Assembly: GCF_000273745.1 (NCBI RefSeq)
Contig: NZ_AKVZ01000011.1
Span: 1 to 64,000 of the forward strand
Direction of reading: 5' to 3'
From: Rickettsia australis str. Phillips
Lineage (GTDB): Bacteria; Pseudomonadota; Alphaproteobacteria; Rickettsiales; Rickettsiaceae
DNA: 64,000 nucleotides
Below the pieces are notes generated by a model. The model did no database searches. It was not told the DNA's origin and saw only the letters and a list, made by a program, of their open reading frames with translations. This document shows positions 19,014 to 29,885 of this stretch, piece after piece (the stretch's first letter is position 1; each line of letters starts with the position of its first letter). The position numbers were made by a program, and so were the translations under genes.

Positions 19014-19101
19014 AGATTTATATTGTTTTATTGGGATATAGGTATATTCTTGAAAGATTAAACTAACCTAACTAACATATTATCAATTATTCAAAAAATT
19101 T

Positions 19102-20466
19102 ATGCGTAAATTAGCTACATTTATTATCACATTATTACTAACCGGTTCGGCTGCCGCTGTTGATTTGCAGGAAGCTTTAACTGAAGGATATAAGAATAAT
19201 GAGGAGCTGAAAGCTGCTAGAATTAAGTTTTTGAATGCGATTGAGCAATTCCCTCAAGCGTTCTCAGGATTTATGCCTAGTGCCGGATTGCAGATTAATA
19301 GACAAAATAGTAAGACTAAATATAATAAAAAATATACTGATAGGCTTGGTCTTACTCCAAGAAAGATGGATAGCAATCAAAGTGCATTAACAATAGAGCA
19401 ATCATTATTTAGCGGTGGTTCTAGTGTTGCGGCTCTTAAAGCTGCTCAATCAGGGTTTAGAGCATCACGAGGCGAATATTATTCTGGTGAACAAAAAATA
19501 TTATTAAATTTAATAACTGCTTATCTTGATTGTTTTGAGAGCAAAGAGAAATATGATATTTCTGAAAGTAGGGTTCGTACTAACATACAACAAGTTAACA
19601 CTGTTGAAGAGAAATTAAGACTAGGGGAAGCAACGGCAATAGATATAGCAACTGCAAGAGCAGGGCTTGCAGCGGCAGAAATGAATAAACTAGCTGCCTA
19701 TGCCGATTTTCAAGGAAAAAAAGCAAATTTTATTAGAGTATTTGGAATAGAGGCTACTGATCTAACTATGCCTAATTTACCTGATAGATTACCTACTTCA
19801 TTGGATGAGTTAACAAGAAAAGCGGCTAAGTTAAATCCTGATATTGATTCGGCAAGGCATAATGTAACTTCGGCGAAAGCTTTGGAAATGGTGCAGAAAG
19901 GAAAATTATTGCCGCAAGTAAGCGTAAGGTTGCAATCAGGTAGAACTAACTATAATCCACAAGATCTAGCTGTGCAAAATATAAACAATAAAAGCTATAC
20001 TACTATTCTTTCGGTAAATATACCTATTTATCCAGATGGAGGAGCTCAATATTCAAGAATAAGATCGGCTAAAAACCAAACAAGAAGTAGTGCAGTTCAG
20101 CTTGATAGTGCGATAAAGCAGACACACGCGAGTGTTGTAAGCGTGTGGGAAGGATTTGAAGCAGCAAAATCTCGTATTGTTGCAGCTAATCAAGGTGTGG
20201 AGGCTGCACAAATATCATACGATGGTACAGTGCAAGAGGAAATAGTCGGCTCCAAAACTATACTCGATGTTTTAGATGCTGAGCAAAAATTGTATGAAGC
20301 AAAAATAACTCGTGTGGATGCGTATAAGAATTCAGTACTTGCGGCATATCAAATGAAATTGTTAATCGGCGAGCTAACGGCTCAAAGTTTAAAACTTAAA
20401 GTAAAATATTTTAGTCCTGAAGAAGAGTTTAAGACTATTAAAAAGAAAATGTTTATAGGTTTCTAA
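19102..20466 (+). CDS. tolC: TolC-family outer membrane channel
   Basis: TolC forms the outer membrane exit duct for type I secretion and efflux systems. The 454-residue protein has a signal peptide (MRKLATFIITLLLTGSAAA), then two homologous halves of coiled-coil and beta segments: LQEALTEGYKNNEELKAARI at the start, 'EEKLRLGEATAIDIATARAG' in the first half and QEEIVGSKTILDVLDAEQKL in the second, the classical TolC duplication. Length is normal. It probably partners with inner-membrane ABC or HlyD-type pumps; the HlyD-like gene at 40569 is broken. Confidence 0.93.
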   Translation: MRKLATFIITLLLTGSAAAVDLQEALTEGYKNNEELKAARIKFLNAIEQFPQAFSGFMPSAGLQINRQNSKTKYNKKYTDRLGLTPRKMDSNQSALTIEQSLFSGGSSVAALKAAQSGFRASRGEYYSGEQKILLNLITAYLDCFESKEKYDISESRVRTNIQQVNTVEEKLRLGEATAIDIATARAGLAAAEMNKLAAYADFQGKKANFIRVFGIEATDLTMPNLPDRLPTSLDELTRKAAKLNPDIDSARHNVTSAKALEMVQKGKLLPQVSVRLQSGRTNYNPQDLAVQNINNKSYTTILSVNIPIYPDGGAQYSRIRSAKNQTRSSAVQLDSAIKQTHASVVSVWEGFEAAKSRIVAANQGVEAAQISYDGTVQEEIVGSKTILDVLDAEQKLYEAKITRVDAYKNSVLAAYQMKLLIGELTAQSLKLKVKYFSPEEEFKTIKKKMFIGF

Positions 20467-20467
20467 C

Positions 20468-20866
20468 GTGAGTAAGGAAAATAAAAAGAACCAAGATATG
20501 TCTGTAGAAGACATATTAAAATCGATTAAAGGAGTAATTAACAAGCATAAAAATCCTATTTATGAAAATGATAGTGAAGATGAAGATATATTAGAGCTAA
20601 CGGAAATAGTAAATCACGATGAGGAAGAAAAGTTAATATCAACTAAATCTGCTGAAGCAGTAGGTGATATTTTTAAAAATTTTACCGATACTATTAAAGA
20701 TAAAAATCTGGATAATAATATCTCATCTAAAAATGCACTTGAAGAATTAGTAGCCCAGATGTTAAAACCAGAGCTTAAAGCTTGGCTTGATAAAAATCTA
20801 CCTGTACTTGTTAAAGAGTTAGTAGAAATTGAAATAAAGAAATTGGTGCAGAATAGTAAGAGGTAG
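20468..20866 (+). CDS. PopZ-like polar organising protein (DUF2497)
   Basis: This 132-residue acidic protein starts at GTG 20468, one base after the tolC stop. In Caulobacter PopZ forms a polar matrix that anchors the chromosome origin and cell-cycle proteins. Two conserved parts of that family are seen: the N-terminal helix 'MSVEDILKSIKGVI' (11-24) and the C-terminal block ALEELVAQMLKPELKAWLDK followed by NLPVLVKELVEIEIKKLV (90-127). The middle is acidic and low in complexity, as in PopZ, but shorter. The family call is firm; a role at the rickettsial pole is inference. Close coupling with tolC may be incidental. Confidence 0.85.
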   Translation: MSKENKKNQDMSVEDILKSIKGVINKHKNPIYENDSEDEDILELTEIVNHDEEEKLISTKSAEAVGDIFKNFTDTIKDKNLDNNISSKNALEELVAQMLKPELKAWLDKNLPVLVKELVEIEIKKLVQNSKR

Positions 20867-20879
20867 GGGAGCGAATTAT

Positions 20880-20910
20880 TGTCACCCTGTGGCTTGACCA
20901 CGCGGTGACA
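20880..20910. repeat. Hairpin TGTCACCCTGTGG / CCACGCGGTGACA
   Basis: A 31-base imperfect palindrome of the TGTCATCCCGTGGC type, lying between the popZ-like gene and the next start. Confidence 0.7.
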
Positions 20911-20928
20911 GGATAAATAAGGAATTAT

Positions 20929-22794
20929 ATGTTAAATAAATTATGTAAGATATTATTTTTTATCAATCTGTTATTGGTTGTAGTGCAAAGTTATGCTTCC
21001 CCTCCGCCCTTACCGCCATCATTACCGGCAGATACTAAAGACAAAGATGTTAGCTCTAATTCCGATATTTCTTTTTTTGATAAATTTAAGCAATTGTTTA
21101 GTAAATCAAAAAAGAAAAATATTCCCCCTAAACAGTCAAATGAACAAACTAAAGCAGCTCCTCAAGAAGAGCCAAAGCTAGCTTCACAAGAGCATATTGA
21201 AGCTGATGCGTCTGAACCTTTTATAGATACCGGTAATACGGCGTTGCCTAGTGCCACCGCAAATAATGAACATGAAAATAGTGTAAATTTAGCTTCTCAT
21301 GACATTCAGGAATCTAATGAAACTGAGGCATCTAAACCTTTTATAGATGTTGGTAATACAGCATTGCCTAGTGCTGCAAGTAATGATGTTCATACAAATA
21401 TCGAGCATGAAAATAGTACAAATTTAGCTTTTCATGATAACACACCGGATATACAAGTTACACAACAAGAACCTAATGAATCAGAAACATCTGAACCTTT
21501 TATAGATATTGGTAGTGCAAAGTTGCCTACTAGTGCTACAAGTAATGAAATACATGAGGCAGAAGTCGCTTCTAATGAGCATAAAGATACAAATTTAGCT
21601 TCTAATATTATAACTCCTAACGTACCGAGACCGATAGTATCTATGCCTCCGGCTCAAGCAGGAAGTTATGTAGTGCCTCCGCAGCGACGACCGGTGCAAA
21701 TATATAAACCGACCAATTTGATGCCTGTGCATAAGCCTATTCCGCTTAATTCACCTCCTGATGCTAATAAAGAGGAAGAAAGCGTAGCACCGCAATCTAT
21801 ACCTAATATGCCTGCGGTTTCTCCGCCTGTGGTTAGCCAGCCGGTGACCCAAGATATTACTACCCCTAGTACTATGCCGACAACGGTACCTCCTGCAGAA
21901 ACTCCGGCAGTACCTAGTAATCCTCCAGTAATGCCTACAAATCAACCTTCTACGCAGCCTATAACACCGACTAGCCCAAATACACCCGTTACTACTCCGT
22001 CTCAAGTAGTTCCTACAATTGGTTCTTCGGCGGAAATAAATAACTCGCAAGAGACATTTGTTGCTGTTTCAGATGTCCCAAAAAAACAAGACTGGAATAC
22101 TCCGCTTATACCAGTTGTTGTAGTGAAGCCGAATCAACTTCAGACTTTAGAGAAGCAAGTCAATAATCAAACTACACATAATCAAGAGAAATCACCTCCG
22201 GTAAGCTCTCCAAATGTCACAATTCAAGAACAAGATAATAAGGTGAATAATGAAACCTCAGAATCGACAACAAAATTCGTTAAAAATGAAACACAAATGT
22301 TACTTTTACCTGATGATGATATAGTTCTTGGTAAACTAACAGAGCAAGCGACTTTAGAGCAGATGGATATGTATGCATATATAGAACTGTTCCAAAAGAA
22401 AGAAGAATGGATAGCAAGTGCAAAAAGAAGAAAAGTTGTAGAGAGTTTTATTAAATATGATAGTGATATAAATAAAAAGAAAGATATTTATGCCAATCTA
22501 TCTTATTGTAAGGCAGTAGATAATGCTTTTAGAGCAGTTGATAGCAATAATCTTTTTGGGCTACGTGCATTACTTGACGTTTATCCAATATTGCAAGAAA
22601 AAAGTAGAAGCGGCGAAACATTACTAACTGCTGCTATTTATAATAATAATTACTATTTAGCAAAATTTTTAGTCATACGAGGTGTTAAAAGTTCTACTAT
22701 AAATGATGAATGCCAATATCCGTTAGATATTGCATTAGCTCAAGAAAACGCTAACATAGCTTGCATGTTAATCAAAGCTAATGGATATAATTAA
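20929..22794 (+). CDS. Exported proline-rich protein with internal repeats and C-terminal ankyrin repeats
   Basis: A 621-residue protein with a likely signal peptide (MLNKLCKILFFINLLLVVVQ, cleavage after SYA) and AAGGA 6-10 bases before the ATG. The mature part begins with PPPLPPSLP. Residues about 90-225 hold three degenerate repeats centred on SEPFIDTGNTALPSA, SKPFIDVGNTALPSA and SEPFIDIGSAKLPTS. Residues about 230-370 are rich in Pro/Thr/Val. The C-terminal 100 residues carry two or three ankyrin-like units (GETLLTAAIYNNNYYLAKFL, CQYPLDIALAQENANIACML). This layout suggests an envelope or secreted protein with a long unstructured linker. The role is unknown; a host-facing function is possible. 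Confidence 0.75.
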   Translation: MLNKLCKILFFINLLLVVVQSYASPPPLPPSLPADTKDKDVSSNSDISFFDKFKQLFSKSKKKNIPPKQSNEQTKAAPQEEPKLASQEHIEADASEPFIDTGNTALPSATANNEHENSVNLASHDIQESNETEASKPFIDVGNTALPSAASNDVHTNIEHENSTNLAFHDNTPDIQVTQQEPNESETSEPFIDIGSAKLPTSATSNEIHEAEVASNEHKDTNLASNIITPNVPRPIVSMPPAQAGSYVVPPQRRPVQIYKPTNLMPVHKPIPLNSPPDANKEEESVAPQSIPNMPAVSPPVVSQPVTQDITTPSTMPTTVPPAETPAVPSNPPVMPTNQPSTQPITPTSPNTPVTTPSQVVPTIGSSAEINNSQETFVAVSDVPKKQDWNTPLIPVVVVKPNQLQTLEKQVNNQTTHNQEKSPPVSSPNVTIQEQDNKVNNETSESTTKFVKNETQMLLLPDDDIVLGKLTEQATLEQMDMYAYIELFQKKEEWIASAKRRKVVESFIKYDSDINKKKDIYANLSYCKAVDNAFRAVDSNNLFGLRALLDVYPILQEKSRSGETLLTAAIYNNNYYLAKFLVIRGVKSSTINDECQYPLDIALAQENANIACMLIKANGYN

Positions 22795-22798
22795 TTAT

Positions 22799-22922
22799 GT
22801 CATTCCCGCGTAGGCGGGAATCTAGTAAAACATATAAAAACCAAGTTTTTATATGTTTATTTTTATCGAATATGTACTTCATGAAGGTTATTTTTCTGGA
22901 TTTCCGCTTTCGCGTGAATGAT
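22799..22922. repeat. Palindromic repeat (TGTCATTCCCGC type)
   Basis: TGTCATTCCCGCGTAGGCGG and TTCCGCTTTCGCGTGAATGA are diverged inverted ends around an AT-rich middle that contains ACATATAAAAA with TTTTTATATGT. Confidence 0.7.
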
Positions 22923-23010
22923 TTAGAAGTATTAGGCTATCCCAAGTGATTCTTGTTAGGTAATGCCAAACAATTTCTTTAAAGCTTCATTGCTTTCTTA
23001 AGTTAAATAG

Positions 23011-25041
<2,031 letters not shown>

Positions 25042-25102
25042 GACAAGGCGTCATTGTGAGGCATTGTCAACGTTGCCCACATGGCTTGAAAAACTTACTA
25101 GA

Positions 25103-25129
25103 TGTCATTCCCGACTTCGCGGCATGACA
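25103..25129. repeat. Diverged hairpin TGTCATTCCCGACTTCGCGG...ATGACA
   Basis: A 27-base degenerate palindrome of the TGTCATTCCCGC type, 23 bases before ctpA. Confidence 0.55.
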
Positions 25130-25151
25130 TATTAACTTTTATTGGAGTATT

Positions 25152-26501
25152 ATGTTATTACGTTTAATTATAACACTATTGTTTATTATAAATTCTATTT
25201 GTACATTTGCAGCAGAAGAAAAAGAAACTGAAAATAAAATATCAAATCAGGAAGCTTATAAGCAATTTCAAGACGTATTTGAACGTATCGAAAAGGATTA
25301 TGTACAGGTACCCGATAGGCAAAAAATGATAGATGAAGCAATTAACGGTATGTTAAGCTCTCTTGATCCTCATTCAAGCTATTATACCGATGAGGATTTA
25401 GAGGATATTTTTACTTTTACAAAAGGTGAATTCGGCGGAATCGGTGTTGAAATAATGTATGATAGCGGAGTAATTAAGATAATATCGCCTATTGACGATT
25501 TACCGGCTTTTAAAGCAGGGCTTAAAGGCGGGGATTATATAGTAGGCGTGAATGATGAGTTAGTCTCTACGCTTGGTCCTAATAAAGCTATAAAAGAGAT
25601 GCGTGGTACGCCTGGTACTAAGGTTAAATTGTTGATAATTAAGGAAGAAGAGGCAAAACCACAAGAGCTAGAGCTTACTCGCGAAATAGTAAAAATCAAG
25701 CCGATAAAAGCACATTTAGAAAAAAATAATATTGCATATATACGTATAACTACTTTTAATGAGTCAACAATTTCTGAGCTGAAAGCAGTAGTAAAGAAGT
25801 TAACAACTGAAAGTAAAGATGATCTTAAAGGTATAATTCTAGATTTACGTAATAATGCCGGTGGTATACTCGATCAAGCTATTGCCGTTAGTGATTACTT
25901 TATTGATTCCGGTGTAATTGTGACAACAAAAGGTAGAACTACATCAAGTAATAGCGAGACTAAAGCAAATGAGTTTTCGTTAAAAGCTCCCAAAGTACCT
26001 ATGATAGTTTTAATAAACGGTAATTCTGCTTCTGCCTCGGAAATAGTTGCCGGAGCTTTGCAAGATCATAAAAGAGCAATAATACTTGGCACTAAGTCTT
26101 TTGGTAAAGGATCAGTTCAGGCTTTAACGCAAATCAATTCTCGGGCTGCTGTAAAACTCACTATATCTAAATATTACACCCCAAGCGGTCGTTCTATTCA
26201 GGCAAAAGGAATAGAGCCTGATATTTTAATTGAGCCAGCAAAAGTCGAATATCCTGAGGTAAAAAAAATAGATAAGCGTTTTTCAGAAAGTTCTTTAAAA
26301 AATTACTTAAAGAATGATAATGAAAAAAATAAAGATAGCAAAAAAGAAACAAAAGCCAAAAATAATAAACAAGAAGAGAATGAATTATCGGAATTATACA
26401 AAAAAGATTATCAATTTGCTCGTGCTTATGATGTAATTACAGGGTTGATTATTAATAGGAAGCTGGCCACAACAGAGAAAGTTAAACAAGAAGATAAGTA
26501 G
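25152..26501 (+). CDS. ctpA: Carboxy-terminal processing protease (S41 family)
   Basis: CtpA-type periplasmic proteases trim or degrade proteins from the C-terminus, often enzymes of the cell wall. The 449-residue protein has a signal peptide (LLRLIITLLFIINSICTFAA), a helical part with SLDPHSSYYT, a PDZ domain (about 90-165: GEFGGIGVEI to KLLI) and the catalytic domain with Ser294 in NSASASEIVAG and Lys319 in SFGKGSVQ, the Ser/Lys dyad of the family. A Lys-rich, low-complexity stretch follows (about 390-425), then a short end domain. It has TATTGGAG before its start. Confidence 0.94.
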   Translation: MLLRLIITLLFIINSICTFAAEEKETENKISNQEAYKQFQDVFERIEKDYVQVPDRQKMIDEAINGMLSSLDPHSSYYTDEDLEDIFTFTKGEFGGIGVEIMYDSGVIKIISPIDDLPAFKAGLKGGDYIVGVNDELVSTLGPNKAIKEMRGTPGTKVKLLIIKEEEAKPQELELTREIVKIKPIKAHLEKNNIAYIRITTFNESTISELKAVVKKLTTESKDDLKGIILDLRNNAGGILDQAIAVSDYFIDSGVIVTTKGRTTSSNSETKANEFSLKAPKVPMIVLINGNSASASEIVAGALQDHKRAIILGTKSFGKGSVQALTQINSRAAVKLTISKYYTPSGRSIQAKGIEPDILIEPAKVEYPEVKKIDKRFSESSLKNYLKNDNEKNKDSKKETKAKNNKQEENELSELYKKDYQFARAYDVITGLIINRKLATTEKVKQEDK

Positions 26502-26508
26502 AGAGCAT

Positions 26509-26666
26509 GATGTCATTCCTAGCTAAAAGCGGCCTTGTTGCATGGTGCGTTTATGTCATTCCCGCGTAGGCGGGAATCTAGGGTAAAGCAAGATAAATCA
26601 AGCTTTTCAAATAAACTTTTTAAAAAATTTTAAAGTACTGGCTTTCCGCCTCCGCGGGAATGACAT
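26509..26666. repeat. Palindromic repeats downstream of ctpA
   Basis: TGTCATTCCTAGCTAAAAGC and TGTCATTCCCGCGTAGGCGG on the left, CCGCCTCCGCGGGAATGACA on the right. Two repeat types appear joined. No gene in this spacer. Confidence 0.65.
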
Positions 26667-26737
26667 CCTGAGCATTCGTACAGTAAGGAGGCAAGCTATA
26701 GGATGACTTGAGCTAAAAATAACTACTAGGTCTCGTA

Positions 26738-28231
26738 ATGAACCATAATAAGTATATAGTAAGATTGTCATTTATTATATTATTTCTTAATATTGTCATA
26801 AATATGATGTTTTATCGTTATTTTATGATAAAAGAAATGATAGTAAAACAAGTGGCTTTGGAACATACTAAAATTGTAGAACTGTACACTGATAATATTT
26901 GGAATACTCATCAGAACGTAATCAGTAAATTACATAAATTCGATTATTTAAAATTATTACAAGATCAAGATTTTATTAATTTTGCAAAGATTACCGCTCA
27001 ATGGTTCACCAATCTTAATATTAATATTTCTCTCTACGATCTCAAAGGTAATAAATTCATCACTAGTAATATGTTGCATATGTATAGTGTAGACAATTAT
27101 AAAGATGATAGTTTGGTTGAGATATTTACCGCAAAAATCGATAAATTTTTTTTGAAATCCTTTACTTCAAAAGCTCCGCTTCGAGATGCTTTTGAGGGTA
27201 TTACAAGTCATATATTATTACCAAGGGTAGTAATAGAAAATGAAAGTGATTTAACAGTGGAAGAAGCTTCTTTTGTTACTAGCTATATCCCTGTTATAGA
27301 TAATAATTTAGATTTTCCCGTAGATGCAGTATTTGAGATTAACACTAATATTACCAGCCAGTGGCAAAATATAACCTCTCTTGAGCAAAAGGTTTTTATA
27401 ACTTTTATCATTATTTTTATAATATTCTGCACTATAATTATTAGTAATACTAATTATGCTAGACAAATTATTGAGGAACAGCTTGAAACAAATAGAAATT
27501 TAAAAGCTCAAATAGTAAAAGTAGAAAAAACCAGCTCTTCAAATACAAAGTTTTTTGCTAATATTAGCCATGAATTGCGTACACCGCTTAATGCTATAAT
27601 AGGCTTTTCGGAAATTCTTATGTCGGAAAGAGATGCAGAAAAAAGTAAAAATTATATTAAAGATATAAATGATGCCGGTAAACATTTGCTTAGTATGATT
27701 AATGATATTTTAGATCTGTCTAAAGCTTCTGCCGATAAATTAAAAGTAGATAGTATAGATCTTGATTTAAATAAATTAATTAGTTCTTCGCTGATACTTG
27801 TTAAGCCTCGTGCCGATCAAGCCGAAGTGGCTTTAATTAGTAAATTACCGAAAGAGCATGTGGTTATAAAGGCTGATCCAAAAAGGCTAAAACAAGTATT
27901 CTTAAATCTTTTATCAAATGCCGTGAAATTTACAAATTCCGGAGGAAGTGTTACTATTGCACTTGAAAAAGATGAGTTAACAAAATTAGTATATATAAAA
28001 GTTATAGATACCGGTATCGGTATTGAGGAAAAAGATATTCCAAAAACTTTATCGGCGTTTGGTCAAATTGATAGTGAGCTTAGTCGAAAATATGAAGGTA
28101 CTGGTCTTGGTTTGCCGCTTACTAAAAAGCTGGTTGAACTTATGAACGGTAAATTTGATTTGCAAAGTAAGATAAATGAAGGTACCACCATAACAATAAC
28201 TTTTACATATGATGGTAGTATTGAAATATGA
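26738..28231 (+). CDS. Membrane sensor histidine kinase, PleC-like
   Basis: A 497-residue kinase. A membrane helix at about 9-29 and another at about 220-238 enclose a sensor part of about 190 residues outside the cell. A coiled stretch leads into the HisKA domain, with phospho-acceptor His278 in NISHELRTPLNAIIGFSEIL, and the HATPase domain with NLLSNAVKF (N box), DTGIGIEE (G1) and GTGLGLPLTKKL (G2). All catalytic boxes are present. There is no receiver domain and no adjacent regulator. The HisKA sequence and the presence of pleD at 35550 make a PleC/DivJ-type role plausible, but the partner is inferred. Confidence 0.85.
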   Translation: MNHNKYIVRLSFIILFLNIVINMMFYRYFMIKEMIVKQVALEHTKIVELYTDNIWNTHQNVISKLHKFDYLKLLQDQDFINFAKITAQWFTNLNINISLYDLKGNKFITSNMLHMYSVDNYKDDSLVEIFTAKIDKFFLKSFTSKAPLRDAFEGITSHILLPRVVIENESDLTVEEASFVTSYIPVIDNNLDFPVDAVFEINTNITSQWQNITSLEQKVFITFIIIFIIFCTIIISNTNYARQIIEEQLETNRNLKAQIVKVEKTSSSNTKFFANISHELRTPLNAIIGFSEILMSERDAEKSKNYIKDINDAGKHLLSMINDILDLSKASADKLKVDSIDLDLNKLISSSLILVKPRADQAEVALISKLPKEHVVIKADPKRLKQVFLNLLSNAVKFTNSGGSVTIALEKDELTKLVYIKVIDTGIGIEEKDIPKTLSAFGQIDSELSRKYEGTGLGLPLTKKLVELMNGKFDLQSKINEGTTITITFTYDGSIEI

Positions 28232-28259
28232 TATTGTTGCGTGGTTCAGTGCTTTCCAT

Positions 28260-28303
28260 TGTCACCCCGTGACTTGATCACGGGGTCCAGCCACGGTATG
28301 ACA
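28260..28303. repeat. Palindromic repeat (TGTCACCCCGTGAC type)
   Basis: TGTCACCCCGTGACTTGATC and ACGGGG form a hairpin, followed by CCAGCCACGGTATGACA. It lies just downstream of the histidine kinase gene. Confidence 0.65.
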
Positions 28304-28450
28304 TCGAGTGTGTTTTTCAAGCTATTCAACAAACACCTACGGCTGCATAGCTCATGACGATTTATTCTACATTATGGAAATATAAAAAAATTGTGTGGAA
28401 TATTAAAAAATTTTCGGTATTATAAAGAATTATAAATTTTTAAAAAATAT

Positions 28451-29188
28451 ATGAAGCTTATTGTCTTATTATTGACTTTTTTATTTTCTATGTTTTCTTT
28501 TGGAGAAAGCGAAACTATTAAAGGAAAACCTTTAAAATATGTAGCAAATAATGATTTTGAAAATAGACTAGATGAACAGGAACAAGAAATTAGAAGGCTA
28601 ATCGGTAAAGTTGAGGTTTTACAGCATAAAATTGATCTGCTAACGCAAAACTCAAATATTCCAAATCAAGAAGAAAATACTGAAGTTTTAGAAGCCGGTG
28701 ATTCAAAAAAACAAGATGTTTTTGATATAGCTTTGCTTAAAGATATACCGGATAATGCTCCTAAAAAACCTATTGCGGTTAATAATGATATAGCTTTTGA
28801 TAAGCAAGCTTACGATTTGGCTCTTGCTGCTTATAAAGATAATAAACTTACTGAGGCAAAAGATAAGTTTAAAAATTTTATCCAAAAATATCCTAATAGT
28901 TTGCTAATTAGTAATGCTTATTTTTGGTATGGGGAATGCTTTTTTAAACAAAAAGACTATAACGGAGCAGCGATTAACTATTTAAAAGGTTATAAAGAGT
29001 CGCCGAAAGGGGTAAAATCTTCCGATGGGTTATTGAAGTTATCACTTTCCTTAGGCGAATTAAAAAAAACTCAGGAAGCATGTAACATGCTTGCTAAGCT
29101 TGATAAGGAATTTCCCACTAATAGAACTGCCGCATCCAAGAAAATGGCAGAAGATGCTAAGATCAAATTTGGCTGTAAAAATAAATAA
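28451..29188 (+). CDS. cpoB: Tol-Pal system coordinator CpoB (YbgF)
   Basis: CpoB links the Tol-Pal machine with cell wall synthesis in the periplasm. The 245-residue protein has a signal peptide (MKLIVLLLTFLFSMFSFG), a coiled coil (about 36-64, with 'ENRLDEQEQEIRRLIGKVEV'), a linker, and a C-terminal tetratricopeptide domain (about 120-240, with DLALAAYKDNKLTEAKDKFK and AYFWYGECFFKQKDYNGAAI). This order is typical. Unlike in many bacteria it is not next to tolB/pal here; it starts a three-gene run with a YfgM-like gene and bamB. Confidence 0.9.
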   Translation: MKLIVLLLTFLFSMFSFGESETIKGKPLKYVANNDFENRLDEQEQEIRRLIGKVEVLQHKIDLLTQNSNIPNQEENTEVLEAGDSKKQDVFDIALLKDIPDNAPKKPIAVNNDIAFDKQAYDLALAAYKDNKLTEAKDKFKNFIQKYPNSLLISNAYFWYGECFFKQKDYNGAAINYLKGYKESPKGVKSSDGLLKLSLSLGELKKTQEACNMLAKLDKEFPTNRTAASKKMAEDAKIKFGCKNK

Positions 29189-29200
29189 GAATAATAAAAT

Positions 29201-29863
29201 ATGACTGATATTTTGGATGAAGTACTGAGTGATCACAATGAAGAAAAAAGGTTACTTTTTTTTAAAAAGCTTTTACCTATAATAATAATCATTGCTATAA
29301 TAGCTATTACTATAATGGTTGTTATTAATAATAATAAAGATAAAAGAATTAAAAATAACCAAAAAAACGGAGATATTCTTGTTAAGACTGTTGGTTTGGA
29401 AACAACAAAAGATAATGAAGAATTAGCTTTTAATACTTTAGAGAATTTAGTTACTACTAGTAATACTAAAATAAAAGAAATAGCTGCATTAGAACAAGTA
29501 GCTATAAAGATTTCGGAAAAAAAATATTCAGAAGCAAAAGACCTGCTTAATAAAATTATTGCAAATAAAGAATATTCTGAAATTTCTACTGCTTATGCAC
29601 GTATTTCATGGTGTGGTCTTGTTATTGATGATCAGAATCTAGATATTCAAGATAAAGAAAAATTGACAAAATATTTAAATTATTTTGATGACGAGAAAAA
29701 ACCTTTTTGGGCTACAGCAACTATCATAAAAGCTATGTGGGATATTAAGAATAATATGCAACCACAAGCAGCAAAAAATCTAAAAAATTTATTAATTTCA
29801 AATAATGTATCTGATCTAATAAAAGATCAGGCTAAAGCATTGCTTGTAAATTTAAATAAATAA
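29201..29863 (+). CDS. Single-pass membrane protein, YfgM/TPR-like (DUF2659 in rickettsiae)
   Basis: A 220-residue protein with an N-terminal cytoplasmic tail, one helix of Ile-rich composition (LLPIIIIIAIIAITIMVVIN, about 25-44) and a periplasmic helical domain of TPR character (about 75-218). Position just before bamB and the topology match YfgM, a helper of the Sec translocon that is coded before bamB in many Proteobacteria. I recall that Rickettsia members are filed under DUF2659, not verified here. It begins 12 bases after cpoB and ends just before bamB, so one transcript is likely. Confidence 0.75.
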   Translation: MTDILDEVLSDHNEEKRLLFFKKLLPIIIIIAIIAITIMVVINNNKDKRIKNNQKNGDILVKTVGLETTKDNEELAFNTLENLVTTSNTKIKEIAALEQVAIKISEKKYSEAKDLLNKIIANKEYSEISTAYARISWCGLVIDDQNLDIQDKEKLTKYLNYFDDEKKPFWATATIIKAMWDIKNNMQPQAAKNLKNLLISNNVSDLIKDQAKALLVNLNK

Positions 29864-29885
29864 TAATTTGTACTTAAGGAAAAAT

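Noticed and set aside
21751-22050. A 99-codon Arg-rich minus-strand frame
   Set aside because: It is the shadow of the Pro/Thr-rich part of the exported repeat protein.
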